Assembly: GCF_023897065.1 (NCBI RefSeq)
Contig: NZ_JAMHIV010000029.1
Span: forward strand, 62,001 to 126,000
Length of the DNA stretch: 64,000 nt
Direction of reading: 5' to 3'
From: Crossiella sp. SN42
GTDB taxonomy: Bacteria; Actinomycetota; Actinomycetes; Mycobacteriales; Pseudonocardiaceae
The notes under the pieces are model-generated. The model did no database searches, was not told where the DNA came from, and saw nothing but the letters and a program-made list of their open reading frames with translations. Of this stretch, positions 7,498-16,113 are shown piece after piece (position 1 is the stretch's first letter; each line of letters opens with the position of its first letter). The position numbers and the translations under genes were made by a program.

Positions 7498-10320
7498 ATG
7501 CCATTGGTGGGCAGGGACAACCAGCTACGGCAGTTGACCCGGCTGCTCGACGATCTGCCGGGGGGACGGCTGAGCGTCGCGGAGGTCGTCGGCGAGCCTG
7601 GGCTGGGTAAGACCAGGCTGCTGGAGGAGCTGCGCGAGCGCGCGGACGGCGTGCTGCTGGGCTGGGGCCGGGGCGTGGAGTTCGAGCCGCGGCCCGCCTT
7701 CGGCATGTTCGTCGAGGCGCTGGACCCGCTGCTGGCCGACCACCCGCTGCCCGCCGCCCTGCGCGCCCGGCTGGCCTCGGTGTTCCCGGCCTGTGCCGGG
7801 CGGGCGGCCGACGGGCTGGGCCTGGACGCCGAACGCTTCCAGCTGCACCGCGCGGTGATCAGGGCGCTGGAGCTGCTGGCCGAGCACCGCCCGCTGGTAC
7901 TGGTGCTCGACGACGTGCACTGGTGTGATCCGGCCTCGGCCGAGCTGCTCGCCCAGCTGCTGCGGCACCGCCCGCGCAGGCCGATCCTGCTGATCACCGC
8001 CTACCGGCCGCGGCAGCTGCCCAGCGCGGTGGCCGCGGTGCTCACCCGCGCGGTCCCGGCGGGCAGCAGCCGCCGGATCGAGCTGGGGCCGCTGGACCTG
8101 ACCGAGGCCAGGCGGCTGCTGGGACCGGCGGTCGGCGGGCTGCGGGCGGCCGCGCTGCACCAGGCCAGCGGCGGAAACCCGTTGTACCTCCAGGCATTGG
8201 CCCGCGCGCCGGAGTCCGCGCTGCACCCGCACCAGCTGGCCGAGCAGGTGCCCGCGCCGGCGAAGTCCGCGCTGCTGGCCGAGTTCACCCGGCTACCGGA
8301 GCAGGTCCGGCTGGTGGCCAAGGCGGCCGCGGTGATCGGCGAGCCGATCGAACCGGAGCTGGTGGCCGCCGCGGCCGGCCTCGGACTGCCGGAGACGCTG
8401 GCCGCCGCGCAGCAGCTGGTGGCCGCGGACCTGTTGCGCGCCAACGAACCCGACCGTTCGGTGACCTTCCGGCACCCGCTGCTGCGGGCCGCGGTGTACG
8501 AGTCGGCCAGCCCGCTGTGGCAGGCCACCGCGCACCGCAGGGTGGCCGAGCTGCTGCGCGCCCGCGGCGCCCCGCCCACCCAGCTGGCCCCGCACCTGGC
8601 CCGCTGCGGCAAGGTCGGCGACACCTCCGCCATCCAGGTGCTCACCACCGCGGCGGAGAACCTCCAGCTGCACGCCCCGGCCGCCGCGGCCAGCCTGCAC
8701 CGGGCCGCGCTGCGGCTGACCACCGCTGACGCCGGGGAGGACCGGCTGCGGCTGCAACTCGGTTACGCCACCAGCATCGCGCTGACCGGCAACGTCGAAG
8801 AAGCGCTGAGCGTGCTGCACGACATCCTCGCGCACACCCCCGGCGACGACGACCTCCGGCAGACCGCGGTCGGCCGCTGCGCGCTGCTGCACCGCTGGCG
8901 CGGCCAGCTCGCCGACTCCGACACCCTGGTGCGGCGGGAGCTGGACCGGGCCCCGATGACCGACACCCCGGCCGGCGCGGTGCTGTGGCTGACCAGGGGC
9001 CTGATCGAGTTCCGCCGCGGCGGCTACAAGTCCGCGCTGGCCGCCACCCGGCTGGCCTGGGCCGCCGCGATCTGGTGCCGGGACCCCTCGCTGCAGATCG
9101 CCGCCCGCGCGATGGCGGTGCTGTTCGCCCCGCCCGACGGCGGCGACGAGGCGATCGCGAACCTGGACATGGCCGCCACCGCGCTGGACCAGCTGCCGGA
9201 TGAGCAGGTGCTGCCGCTGTGGAACACGCTGATGTGGGTGGCCATGGCCGAGCAGAGCCACGACCGGCACACCGACGCGCTGCGCCACCTCGACCGCGGC
9301 CTGCACCTGGCCCGTCAGCGGCACCAGCACCTGCTGCTCTCGGAGTTCCTCACCCCGCGCGCGGTTTCCCTTGCCGCACTGGGCAAACTGCCCGAGGCGG
9401 CGACCACCGCGCGGGATGCGATCGAGGCGGCCAGGCTGGTCGGCGCGCTGCCGCCCTACCTGATCGGGCTGACCGCGCTGCTGACCACCGCGCGCTGGCG
9501 CGGCCAGATCGAGACCGCGCTGGCCGAGTCCGAGGACGTGCACCCCGGCGCCTACGACAGCGACTTCCAGCTCGGCGCCTGGGTGCTGTTCAGCCGCACC
9601 GCCGCCCGGTTCGCGCTGGGCGAGCCGGTGGACTTCCGCGCCGAGGTCGAGGCCCTCGGCGGCCCCGAGCTGCCCGGCCTGCTGCACGCCTACCGGCCCG
9701 AGCACTACGAGACCCTGACCGAGGCGGCACTGGCCCGCGGCGCGCTGACCGAAGCGGGGGAGTGGGCCGAGCGCGCGAGCCGGGTCGCGGACCGGAACCG
9801 CCCGCGCGGCTGGGGTTTCGCGCACCTGGCCCGCGCCCGCATGCAGCTCGCCACCGCCGACGGACCCGCGGCCGCGCGCACCGCGACCACCGCCGCCCGC
9901 GGCTTCCACAGCGCGGGCGACGTGGTGCAGACCGGCAGGGCGCGCCTGCTGGCCGGACTCGGCTGGGACGCCGCGGGCGAGCGCGAACAGGCCCTGGCCG
10001 AGCTGGACCGGGCCGCCGCGCTGTTCACCGGCTCCGGCGCGGAACTGCTGCTGAAGGAGACCACCCGCCACCAGCGCCGCCTGGGCCGCCGCTGCGCGCC
10101 ACCGGGTCCGGGACCGGCGCACAGCGCGCCGGGCGCGCTGACCCGGCGGGAGTCCGAGGTGGCCGCGCTGGCCGGGGAAGGCTTGACCAACAAGGCGATC
10201 GCCACCCGGCTGTTCCTGTCCGAGCGCACCGTGGAGACCCACCTGGCCCGGGTCTACCGCAAGCTCGGCGTGCCCCGCCGCTCGGCGCTGGTCGCGCACC
10301 TGCACCGCAGCGTCGGCTAG
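7498..10320 (+). CDS. LuxR-family ATPase (LAL) transcriptional regulator
   Basis: A 940-residue large LuxR-type regulator. The N-terminal AAA/NACHT-like ATPase has a Walker A motif GEPGLGKTRL near residue 32 and a Walker B motif LVLVLDDVHW near residue 137. A long alpha-helical TPR-like middle follows. The C terminus is a LuxR helix-turn-helix (LTRRESEVAALAGEGLTNKA, then ERTVETHLARVYRKLGV, residues about 880-930). This family couples ATP-dependent sensing of an effector to DNA binding and often controls metabolite clusters. Its target is not evident here. The downstream gene is a small DUF3040 protein, which is probably unrelated. Confidence 0.92.
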   Translation: MPLVGRDNQLRQLTRLLDDLPGGRLSVAEVVGEPGLGKTRLLEELRERADGVLLGWGRGVEFEPRPAFGMFVEALDPLLADHPLPAALRARLASVFPACAGRAADGLGLDAERFQLHRAVIRALELLAEHRPLVLVLDDVHWCDPASAELLAQLLRHRPRRPILLITAYRPRQLPSAVAAVLTRAVPAGSSRRIELGPLDLTEARRLLGPAVGGLRAAALHQASGGNPLYLQALARAPESALHPHQLAEQVPAPAKSALLAEFTRLPEQVRLVAKAAAVIGEPIEPELVAAAAGLGLPETLAAAQQLVAADLLRANEPDRSVTFRHPLLRAAVYESASPLWQATAHRRVAELLRARGAPPTQLAPHLARCGKVGDTSAIQVLTTAAENLQLHAPAAAASLHRAALRLTTADAGEDRLRLQLGYATSIALTGNVEEALSVLHDILAHTPGDDDLRQTAVGRCALLHRWRGQLADSDTLVRRELDRAPMTDTPAGAVLWLTRGLIEFRRGGYKSALAATRLAWAAAIWCRDPSLQIAARAMAVLFAPPDGGDEAIANLDMAATALDQLPDEQVLPLWNTLMWVAMAEQSHDRHTDALRHLDRGLHLARQRHQHLLLSEFLTPRAVSLAALGKLPEAATTARDAIEAARLVGALPPYLIGLTALLTTARWRGQIETALAESEDVHPGAYDSDFQLGAWVLFSRTAARFALGEPVDFRAEVEALGGPELPGLLHAYRPEHYETLTEAALARGALTEAGEWAERASRVADRNRPRGWGFAHLARARMQLATADGPAAARTATTAARGFHSAGDVVQTGRARLLAGLGWDAAGEREQALAELDRAAALFTGSGAELLLKETTRHQRRLGRRCAPPGPGPAHSAPGALTRRESEVAALAGEGLTNKAIATRLFLSERTVETHLARVYRKLGVPRRSALVAHLHRSVG

Positions 10321-10451
10321 AGCCCGGTGGTGCTTGCCAGTCCGGCGACGTGCGCGCAAAGCCGACACGACCTAGCGGTGTTCCCGGTTTCGGGTGGATA
10401 CTGGCGGCTGATCGAGGTAGTACCCGTGAGCAACACGGGCGGAGGCCGCGA

Positions 10452-10733
10452 ATGGCACTACGAGATCACGAGCAGCGCGCACTGGACGAGATCGAACGGC
10501 GGCTCGCCGAGGAGGATCCACGCCTGGCGGCCCGTTTCCTCGGCCTGTCCGCGCCCAGTGCCCGCACCCGGCACGCGGCGCTGGCCCTGCTCGGCGTGCT
10601 GGCCGCCTACGCCCTCGGCCTGGCCATCCTGGTGATCGGGATATCCGCCTCGCTCACCACGCTGGTGGTGCTGGGCTCGGCGATCAGCGCGGCGGTGCTG
10701 GCCACGTTCACCTGGCGGCGGCTGCGCCGCTGA
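10452..10733 (+). CDS. DUF3040-family membrane protein
   Basis: A 93-residue protein with the family's N-terminal signature (MALRDHEQRALDEIERRLAEE, residues 1-21, typical of actinomycete DUF3040). Two closely spaced membrane segments follow (ALALLGVLAAYALGLAILVI and LTTLVVLGSAISAAVLATF). The ATG has GGAGG seven bases upstream. The function of the family is unknown. It is followed by a strong hairpin. Confidence 0.88.
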   Translation: MALRDHEQRALDEIERRLAEEDPRLAARFLGLSAPSARTRHAALALLGVLAAYALGLAILVIGISASLTTLVVLGSAISAAVLATFTWRRLRR

Positions 10734-10747
10734 TCCCCGACCGCGCC

Positions 10748-10784
10748 AGCGGGCACGGCCGGAGGGAGCCCCGGCCGTGCCGCT
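10748..10784. terminator. Bidirectional hairpin terminator
   Basis: AGCGGGCACGGCCGG pairs with CCGGCCGTGCCGCT around AGGGAGC. It lies between the convergent DUF3040 gene and the secreted-protein gene, so it can serve both. Confidence 0.75.
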
Positions 10785-10788
10785 GTGC

Positions 10789-11781
10789 TCAGGCGCAGTG
10801 CCAGCGCAACGCGCCGCGGCGCTCGCCGATGGTGTAGCCGAACACCGTGTTGTCGTCGGAGATCTTGGACACCCGGGCCTCGGTCGCGCCCGCGGGCAGC
10901 GGCAGTTCGCCGAGGAACTGGGTGTCCTGCCAGACCGCGACCGGCCCGAAGCTGTCGCCCAGTTGCCCGGCGATGAGCCCGTTGCGGTTCACCGCGCTGG
11001 TGGTGCTGGCGCCCTCCCGGTAGGTCACGTTCCCGGTGTGCACGTCCCACACCCAGGACCGACCGTCCTGCAACCTGGTGCCGTAGACCTTGCCGTTGAC
11101 CAGACCGGCGCTGAGCACGCCGTTGCTGAGCTCCGCCGGCGCGATCAGCTGCCCGTCGCGCCACACCGCCGCGTTGTAGCCGCCGCCGAGCAGGATCGTG
11201 CCGTCGTCCTCGATCTCGTAGGCCGAGGCGAGCCGCAGGCTCGGCGGGTCGATGACCACGGGCGCGGCGCCGGAGGCCGGCCAGTGCACGGCAACGTTGC
11301 GCCGGTTGTCCTCGCGGTGGGCGTCGCCCACCACGTCCCCGTTGTCGGCGATGGCGACCGCGCGCACGTCGGACATGCCCGGCGGGACCGGCAGTTCGCG
11401 GTAGCCGGTCTCCGGGGAGTGGGTCAGGGGCACTCGCACGTTCGTGCCCGTGCGCAGCCCGTTGACCACCTGCACGCCCGCGGCGTTCATGTCACCGGAG
11501 GTCGCGTACCGCATACCGGCCGGGTTCTTCTGGATGTGCGGCACGCCCTGCTGCCAGCGCACCAGCACCGGGTTGGAGCTGGCGTGGTAGCCGGAGTAGT
11601 TGCCCTTGCCGTCGGCGCCGGTGACCTGGAGGTAGGCCGGGTCGTAGCCGTCCGGCGCGGTGACCGGTGAAACCTGCCAGGTGCAGTCCGGAGCCGCGGC
11701 CGCGGCAGCCGGTGCCAGCACGATCGTGGACATGGTGGCGAACGCGAGCGCAAGCGCGCTCGCGCGCAGGGTGGTGCGCAT
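10789..11781 (-). CDS. Secreted protein with HAF/beta-propeller-like repeats
   Basis: A 330-residue exported protein. It has a classical signal peptide (MRTTLRASALALAFATMSTI... AAAAAAPDC, cleavage near residue 30). The mature part repeats short units built on phrases such as VAIADNGDVVGDAHRED, AYEIEDDGTILLGGG, SAVNRNGLIAGQLGD and SKISDDNTVFGYTIGE, the pattern of bacterial HAF-repeat proteins that form a propeller-like fold. No catalytic role is apparent. It has a good GGGGAG site before the ATG. Probably extracellular. Confidence 0.72.
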   Translation of the reverse strand: MRTTLRASALALAFATMSTIVLAPAAAAAAPDCTWQVSPVTAPDGYDPAYLQVTGADGKGNYSGYHASSNPVLVRWQQGVPHIQKNPAGMRYATSGDMNAAGVQVVNGLRTGTNVRVPLTHSPETGYRELPVPPGMSDVRAVAIADNGDVVGDAHREDNRRNVAVHWPASGAAPVVIDPPSLRLASAYEIEDDGTILLGGGYNAAVWRDGQLIAPAELSNGVLSAGLVNGKVYGTRLQDGRSWVWDVHTGNVTYREGASTTSAVNRNGLIAGQLGDSFGPVAVWQDTQFLGELPLPAGATEARVSKISDDNTVFGYTIGERRGALRWHCA

Positions 11782-11902
11782 TGATCTCCCCCTCAGGAGT
11801 CCCCAGTGGTGGTGCCGGAGGTCATTCTGCAACGTTGTAAACGGGCTGCGCCACCAAGTGACTGCATTCGGCCTAGCGGGGGAGGGCGGGTTTACTTCTC
11901 CC

Positions 11903-12862
11903 ATGGTCGAATACCACCAGCGCCATGCCGACGAGTGGCTCGCACACTTCACCCGTCGCGGCCACCGCGCGCCGCGCCCTCTCGCCGCCGGGGTTGAGGG
12001 GGCCGTCTACCGGCTTGAGGAGGGCCTGGTCGCCAAGGTGTGGAGCGGCCGGTCGCCGACCGATCTTGAGCTCTCCCGCCGGGTCTACGCCGACATCGCC
12101 CGCCACCGGCTGCCCTTCGCCACCCCGGAGATCCTCGACACCGAGCTGCACGACGGCGTCTTCGTCACCTACGAACGCGAGCTGACCGGATCGCCCTTCC
12201 GCGCCGAGCCGGTGATGACCGCCGCCGAACGCGACCTGCCCGCCACCGAGACCAGCGCGCTGCTGACCGTCCTGCGCGCCCTTGCCACCGTGCCCGGCAC
12301 CGAGGCCATGCGCGAGCTCACCGTGCACGGCGACGATCGCCCGCTCTGGCGCGGCCACACGCGTTTCCCCGACGCGCTGGCCGCCCTGCTCCAGCGCGCC
12401 GTCCGCAGGCACGGCGAGGTGCTGGCCGCCCACGTGCCGGGGCTTTCCGTTGTGGTGGAACGGGTTCTGGCCGCCCTCGCGGTCCTGCCCGACGCACCGG
12501 TGACCGCCATCCACGGCGACCTCGTCCCGCCCAACATCCACGTCGACGACACCGGCAGGCCCACCGCCGTGCTCGACTTCGGCTTCTTCACCACCGCGGG
12601 CGATCCCGCGTTCGAGGCCGCGGTCACCGCCGCCATCTGGGACATGTACGGACCGCACGCCGAGCAGCACACCGCCACCCTCACCGGCCTGTTCGCCAGG
12701 GAGCTCGGCCACCCGGCCGGGACGCTCGCGCTCTACCAGGCCGTCTACGCCCTCACCACCTACGACCTGTTCTCCGCCGACGGCAGCGACGGCCACTTCC
12801 ACTGGTGTGCCGCCCTGCTCCGGAGAAGTCAGCTGCCGCCGGAGCTACCGCCGAACGGGTGA
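11903..12862 (+). CDS. Aminoglycoside phosphotransferase-family (APH) kinase
   Basis: A 319-residue APH/choline-kinase-fold protein. The glycine-rich region is GVEGAVYRLEEGLVAKVW (residues 30-48), the catalytic loop is HGDLVPPNIHVDD near residue 212 and the metal-binding motif is LDFGFF. All key residues are present. The substrate (drug, choline-like compound or protein) cannot be deduced. It is a lone gene on the plus strand, divergent from the secreted protein. Confidence 0.82.
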   Translation: MVEYHQRHADEWLAHFTRRGHRAPRPLAAGVEGAVYRLEEGLVAKVWSGRSPTDLELSRRVYADIARHRLPFATPEILDTELHDGVFVTYERELTGSPFRAEPVMTAAERDLPATETSALLTVLRALATVPGTEAMRELTVHGDDRPLWRGHTRFPDALAALLQRAVRRHGEVLAAHVPGLSVVVERVLAALAVLPDAPVTAIHGDLVPPNIHVDDTGRPTAVLDFGFFTTAGDPAFEAAVTAAIWDMYGPHAEQHTATLTGLFARELGHPAGTLALYQAVYALTTYDLFSADGSDGHFHWCAALLRRSQLPPELPPNG

Positions 12863-12975
12863 CGACAGGCGCGGTTAGCCGCGCGTTAGCGACGAGATGG
12901 CCATGCTCTGCGAGATTGTCGCTCTTGTCCAGAACGCCCACAGCGCCGCCGTGGGGCTTCGAAAGGAACCGGTAA

Positions 12976-13572
12976 GTGTCCGATCCCAACCCCTACCAGT
13001 CGTACCAGCAGACCCAGGTCGAGCAGCCCAGCAACGGGCTGGGCATCACCGGGTTCGTGCTGGGCCTGGTGGGACTGCTCCTCTCCTGGATCCCGTTCAT
13101 CGGGGTCATCGCCTGGCCGCTGGTCATCCTCGGCCTGATCTTCTCCGTGATCGGACTCATCCGGGTCAACAAGGGCCGCGCCAACAACAAGGGCATGGCG
13201 ATCGCCGGCATCGCGGTCTCCGCGATCGGCCTGCTGGTCTGCATCGCCTGGGCCGCGGTCTTCGGCGCCGCGTTCAACCAGGTGAACAATGAGATGGAGC
13301 GGGTGGCCAAGGTCGAGTACGAGATCACCGGCACCGCCACCGAGGTGGACATCACCTACGGCGAGCTGGGCAAGTCCCAGCAGGAGAAGGCCACCAGCCT
13401 GCCCTGGACCAAGCAGCTGGAGAACAAGGGCCTGATCAAGGGCGGCTCGCTGATGGCCACCTCCGGCGCCAAGGGTGGCACGCTCACCTGCAAGATCACC
13501 GTGGACGGCAAGGTGGTCGCGACCAAGACCGCCGAGGGCGCGCTCAGCGTGGTGTCCTGCATCGGCACCTGA
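12976..13572 (+). CDS. DUF4190 membrane protein with MmpS-like C-terminal domain
   Basis: A 198-residue protein. A Gln/Asn-rich cytoplasmic start is followed by two to three membrane segments in the DUF4190 arrangement (GITGFVLGLVGLLLSWIPFI, VILGLIFSVIGLI, AIAGIAVSAIGLLVCIAW). The last 90 residues resemble MmpS/DUF4333-type extracytoplasmic domains (VEYEITGTATEVDITYG, then SLPW). These domains commonly face outside and are linked to transport or envelope functions. The GTG start has AAAGGA upstream. Confidence 0.75.
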   Translation: MSDPNPYQSYQQTQVEQPSNGLGITGFVLGLVGLLLSWIPFIGVIAWPLVILGLIFSVIGLIRVNKGRANNKGMAIAGIAVSAIGLLVCIAWAAVFGAAFNQVNNEMERVAKVEYEITGTATEVDITYGELGKSQQEKATSLPWTKQLENKGLIKGGSLMATSGAKGGTLTCKITVDGKVVATKTAEGALSVVSCIGT

Positions 13573-13574
13573 TC

Positions 13575-13624
13575 AACGCGAACACCGGGGCGGGGCGGCG
13601 ACTGCCACCCCGCCCCGTTCGCGT
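13575..13624. terminator. Bidirectional hairpin terminator
   Basis: AACGCGAAC and GGGGCGGGG pair with CCCCGCCCC and GTTCGCGTT around a 12-base loop. It separates the convergent DUF4190 gene and ferredoxin reductase gene. Confidence 0.75.
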
Positions 13625-15133
13625 TCAGCTCGCCGTCCGGCCCAGCAGGCGCGAGGTGAGCCGCCGCCGTCGTGGCCGCAGCCTGCCGGCCACCGCGTCC
13701 GCCAGCAGCGCCCCGATCGTCTCGCCGGCACAGGCCTTGTTCGCGCCGATCCCGCCGCTGGGCCCGCGTTTGATCCAGCCGACCACGTAGGTCCCCGGCC
13801 GGTCCGCCACCCGTCCCTCGTGGTGCGGGATGGTGCCGCTGTCCTCGTCGAAGGGCAGTCCCGGCACCGGGATGCCGCGATAGCCGACCGCCCGGACCAC
13901 CTGGCCGGTGGCGATCTCGACCTCACCGTCCGGGCCGGTGACCCGCAGGCCGCGCACCTCGGTGTCACCGAGGACCTCCCGGGGCGCCGAGTGGAACCGC
14001 AGCACGATGCGGCGGCGGCCCGGCGGGGGAGGGGCGGCCAGGTCCACGGGTTCGCGTTTGAGGCCTTGCAGCAGACCGGCCTTGTCCAGCGGTGCGGCGG
14101 CGTCGATGGCCTGCGCGGTGCGCGGGTCGGCGTCGTCGACCACCACGTCCACGTCCGTGCGCTGGAGCAGGGCGAGCAGTTCCGGGACGGTGTACGCGGC
14201 CACCTCGGGGCCGCGCCTGGCCAGCAGCACCACCTCGCGGACCTTGCTGGTGTGCAAGCGCGCCAACGCTTCCGGGGCGATGGTGGTGCCTTCGAGGGTG
14301 CGCGGGTCGGCGGTCAGGATGCGGGCCACGTCCAGGGCCACGTTGCCATTGCCCACCACGACCACCCGCTCCGCCGAGGGGTCCACCGCGTCCGCGGGCA
14401 CATCGGGATGGCCGTTGTACCAGGCGACCACGGTGGTGGCGGCCAGGCTGCCGGCCAGCTGCTCGCCCGGGATCTCCAGCGAGCGCGCCGAGGAGGCGCC
14501 GACGGCGTAGATCACCGCGTCGTGCCGCTGGGCCAGCTCCGCCGCGGTGACCTCCGCGCCGACCCGCACGCCCAGCCGCAGCCGCAGCCGCGGGTGGTCG
14601 TGGAAGCGGGCGAAGGTCTCGCCGATCTTCTTGGTGGACGGGTGGTCCGGCGCGACGCCGTAGCGGATCAGCCCGCCGGGCACCGGCAGCCGGTCGATCA
14701 GCGTGACCCTGGCGTTGGTGTGCAGCAACAGGTCCGCCACCGCGTACATGCCGGCCGGACCGGTGCCCACCACCGCGACGTCCAGCGCCGGGAAGTCGGC
14801 CGGGATGGCGCGGGCGAACTCCGGCGGGTCCCAGTCGTGGAACATCGGCGCGTGCTCGGCGCTGGCCAGGGCGGGCGGCCGGTCGGCGTAGTAGTCGGCG
14901 TTGATGCGGGCGTAGGGCTTGAGCGGGCCTGGCAGGTCGGCGACCGGGAAGATCGCGTCGACCGGGCAGGCGTCCGCGCAGGCGCCGCAGTCGATGCAGG
15001 CCTTCGGATCCACGTAGAGCATTTCGGTGGTGCCGAAGCCCGGCTCACCCGGGGTCGGGTGGATGCAGTTGACCGGGCAGACCGCGATGCAGGACGCGTC
15101 GTTGCAGCAGGTCTGGGTGATCGCGAAGGCCAT
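13625..15133 (-). CDS. fprB: Ferredoxin-ferredoxin:NADP+ reductase fusion (FprB-like)
   Basis: A 502-residue protein. The first 80 residues hold two 4Fe-4S-type cysteine clusters (CCNDASCIAVCPVNC and CIDCGACADACP). The rest is an adrenodoxin-reductase-like flavoprotein with an FAD motif VVGTGPAGMYAV, an NADP motif VVGNGNVALDVARIL and a C-terminal GWIKRGPSGGIGANK. It passes electrons from NADPH to an oxygenase. Its start lies 3 bases after the AurF-like oxygenase stop, so the two genes form an operon and the oxygenase is the likely partner. The gene symbol follows the mycobacterial homologue by architecture. Confidence 0.88.
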   Translation of the reverse strand: MAFAITQTCCNDASCIAVCPVNCIHPTPGEPGFGTTEMLYVDPKACIDCGACADACPVDAIFPVADLPGPLKPYARINADYYADRPPALASAEHAPMFHDWDPPEFARAIPADFPALDVAVVGTGPAGMYAVADLLLHTNARVTLIDRLPVPGGLIRYGVAPDHPSTKKIGETFARFHDHPRLRLRLGVRVGAEVTAAELAQRHDAVIYAVGASSARSLEIPGEQLAGSLAATTVVAWYNGHPDVPADAVDPSAERVVVVGNGNVALDVARILTADPRTLEGTTIAPEALARLHTSKVREVVLLARRGPEVAAYTVPELLALLQRTDVDVVVDDADPRTAQAIDAAAPLDKAGLLQGLKREPVDLAAPPPPGRRRIVLRFHSAPREVLGDTEVRGLRVTGPDGEVEIATGQVVRAVGYRGIPVPGLPFDEDSGTIPHHEGRVADRPGTYVVGWIKRGPSGGIGANKACAGETIGALLADAVAGRLRPRRRRLTSRLLGRTAS

Positions 15134-15136
15134 CGG

Positions 15137-16012
15137 TCAGATGAGGTTCGCGCGCTGGTAGAACCAGGTGGCGGGCTTGGTCAGCAGACCGGCGGAGTTG
15201 AGGAACTCCATCAGGCCCGCGCAGCTGGAGCGCATCATGGACTTGTACTGCTGGTTGGCCTTGGCCTCGCGCAGCGCCCGCTTGGTGTCCAGTCCGGCGT
15301 TGGCGTAGACCTTCGGGTTCACCATGCTGGTGACGATGAAGTAGGACACGATGGAGACCACCAGCGCGTCGACCTGCCTGCGCAGCCAGCTCGCGCCGCG
15401 CAGCCGCTCCTTGGTCTCCTCCCTGGCGAACTTCATGTGCCGGGACTCCTCGACCACGTGGATATTGTTGATGGTGCGGACAAACGGGGCCACCCGCTCG
15501 TCCCGCATCCAGTCCCGCTGCATGACGTCGAGGACCTCCTCGGCGACCAGGATCGAGGCGTAGGCGGACTCCCCGGTGGCCACCGTCTTGAAGATCCGGC
15601 CCAGCTCCACCACCAGCCTGCTCGGCCGGTAGGCGGGCGCGCCGAGCTTGGCCGCGCCGCGGGCGAACATGATGGAGTGGCGGCACTCGTCGGCGATCTC
15701 GGTCAGCGCCCACTGGAAGGCCGGGTCGGTGGGGTCCTTGGCGTAGAAGTCACGCAGCACCATCTGCTGCAGGATCATCTCGAACCAGATCCCGGTGCTG
15801 GCCACCGAGGCCGACTCCTGGCGGGTCAGCTCCCGCTGCTGCTCGGGGGTCATCTCCGCCCAGTACGCGGTGCCGTACAGGCTGCACCACTCCGGGCTCA
15901 TGCCGTGGTGGGCCTCATCCAGTGGAGTGTCCCAGTCGACCTCGGTCGTGGGGTCGTAGGACAGCGCCTGCGACGAGTCCAGCAACCTCTGCGCGACGGC
16001 CTGGCTGGTCAT
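15137..16012 (-). CDS. AurF-type non-haem di-iron oxygenase
   Basis: A 291-residue ferritin-like di-iron protein of the AurF/p-aminobenzoate N-oxygenase family. Helical metal motifs are visible: QESASVASTGIWFEMIL, EIADECRHSIMF (ExxRH), VAEEVLDVMQRDW and VVEESRHMKFAREE. It would oxidise an amine or a C-H bond with O2, using electrons from the adjacent reductase. The substrate is unknown. The promoter region contains a 31-bp symmetric operator ending 27 bases from the start codon's upstream edge, so expression is probably repressed until an inducer is present. Confidence 0.84.
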   Translation of the reverse strand: MTSQAVAQRLLDSSQALSYDPTTEVDWDTPLDEAHHGMSPEWCSLYGTAYWAEMTPEQQRELTRQESASVASTGIWFEMILQQMVLRDFYAKDPTDPAFQWALTEIADECRHSIMFARGAAKLGAPAYRPSRLVVELGRIFKTVATGESAYASILVAEEVLDVMQRDWMRDERVAPFVRTINNIHVVEESRHMKFAREETKERLRGASWLRRQVDALVVSIVSYFIVTSMVNPKVYANAGLDTKRALREAKANQQYKSMMRSSCAGLMEFLNSAGLLTKPATWFYQRANLI

Positions 16013-16037
16013 GAAGACTCCTTAGAAGCCGGGTACC

Positions 16038-16070
16038 TGTTACTCGTCGTTACTGTAACCAAAAGTAACA
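16038..16070. promoter_or_regulatory. Compound symmetric operator upstream of the AurF-like oxygenase
   Basis: The sequence reads T-GTTAC-N5-GTTAC-T-GTAAC-N5-GTAAC-A: four half-sites symmetric about base 16054, the inner pair separated by one base and the outer pair displaced by N5. Such nested dyads suit two TetR-type dimers. No regulator gene is adjacent, so the regulator is encoded elsewhere. Confidence 0.75.
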
Positions 16071-16113
16071 CACAGAGCAGGTGTTGGCCCAGGCCTCATG
16101 ACCAGCCGAAACG

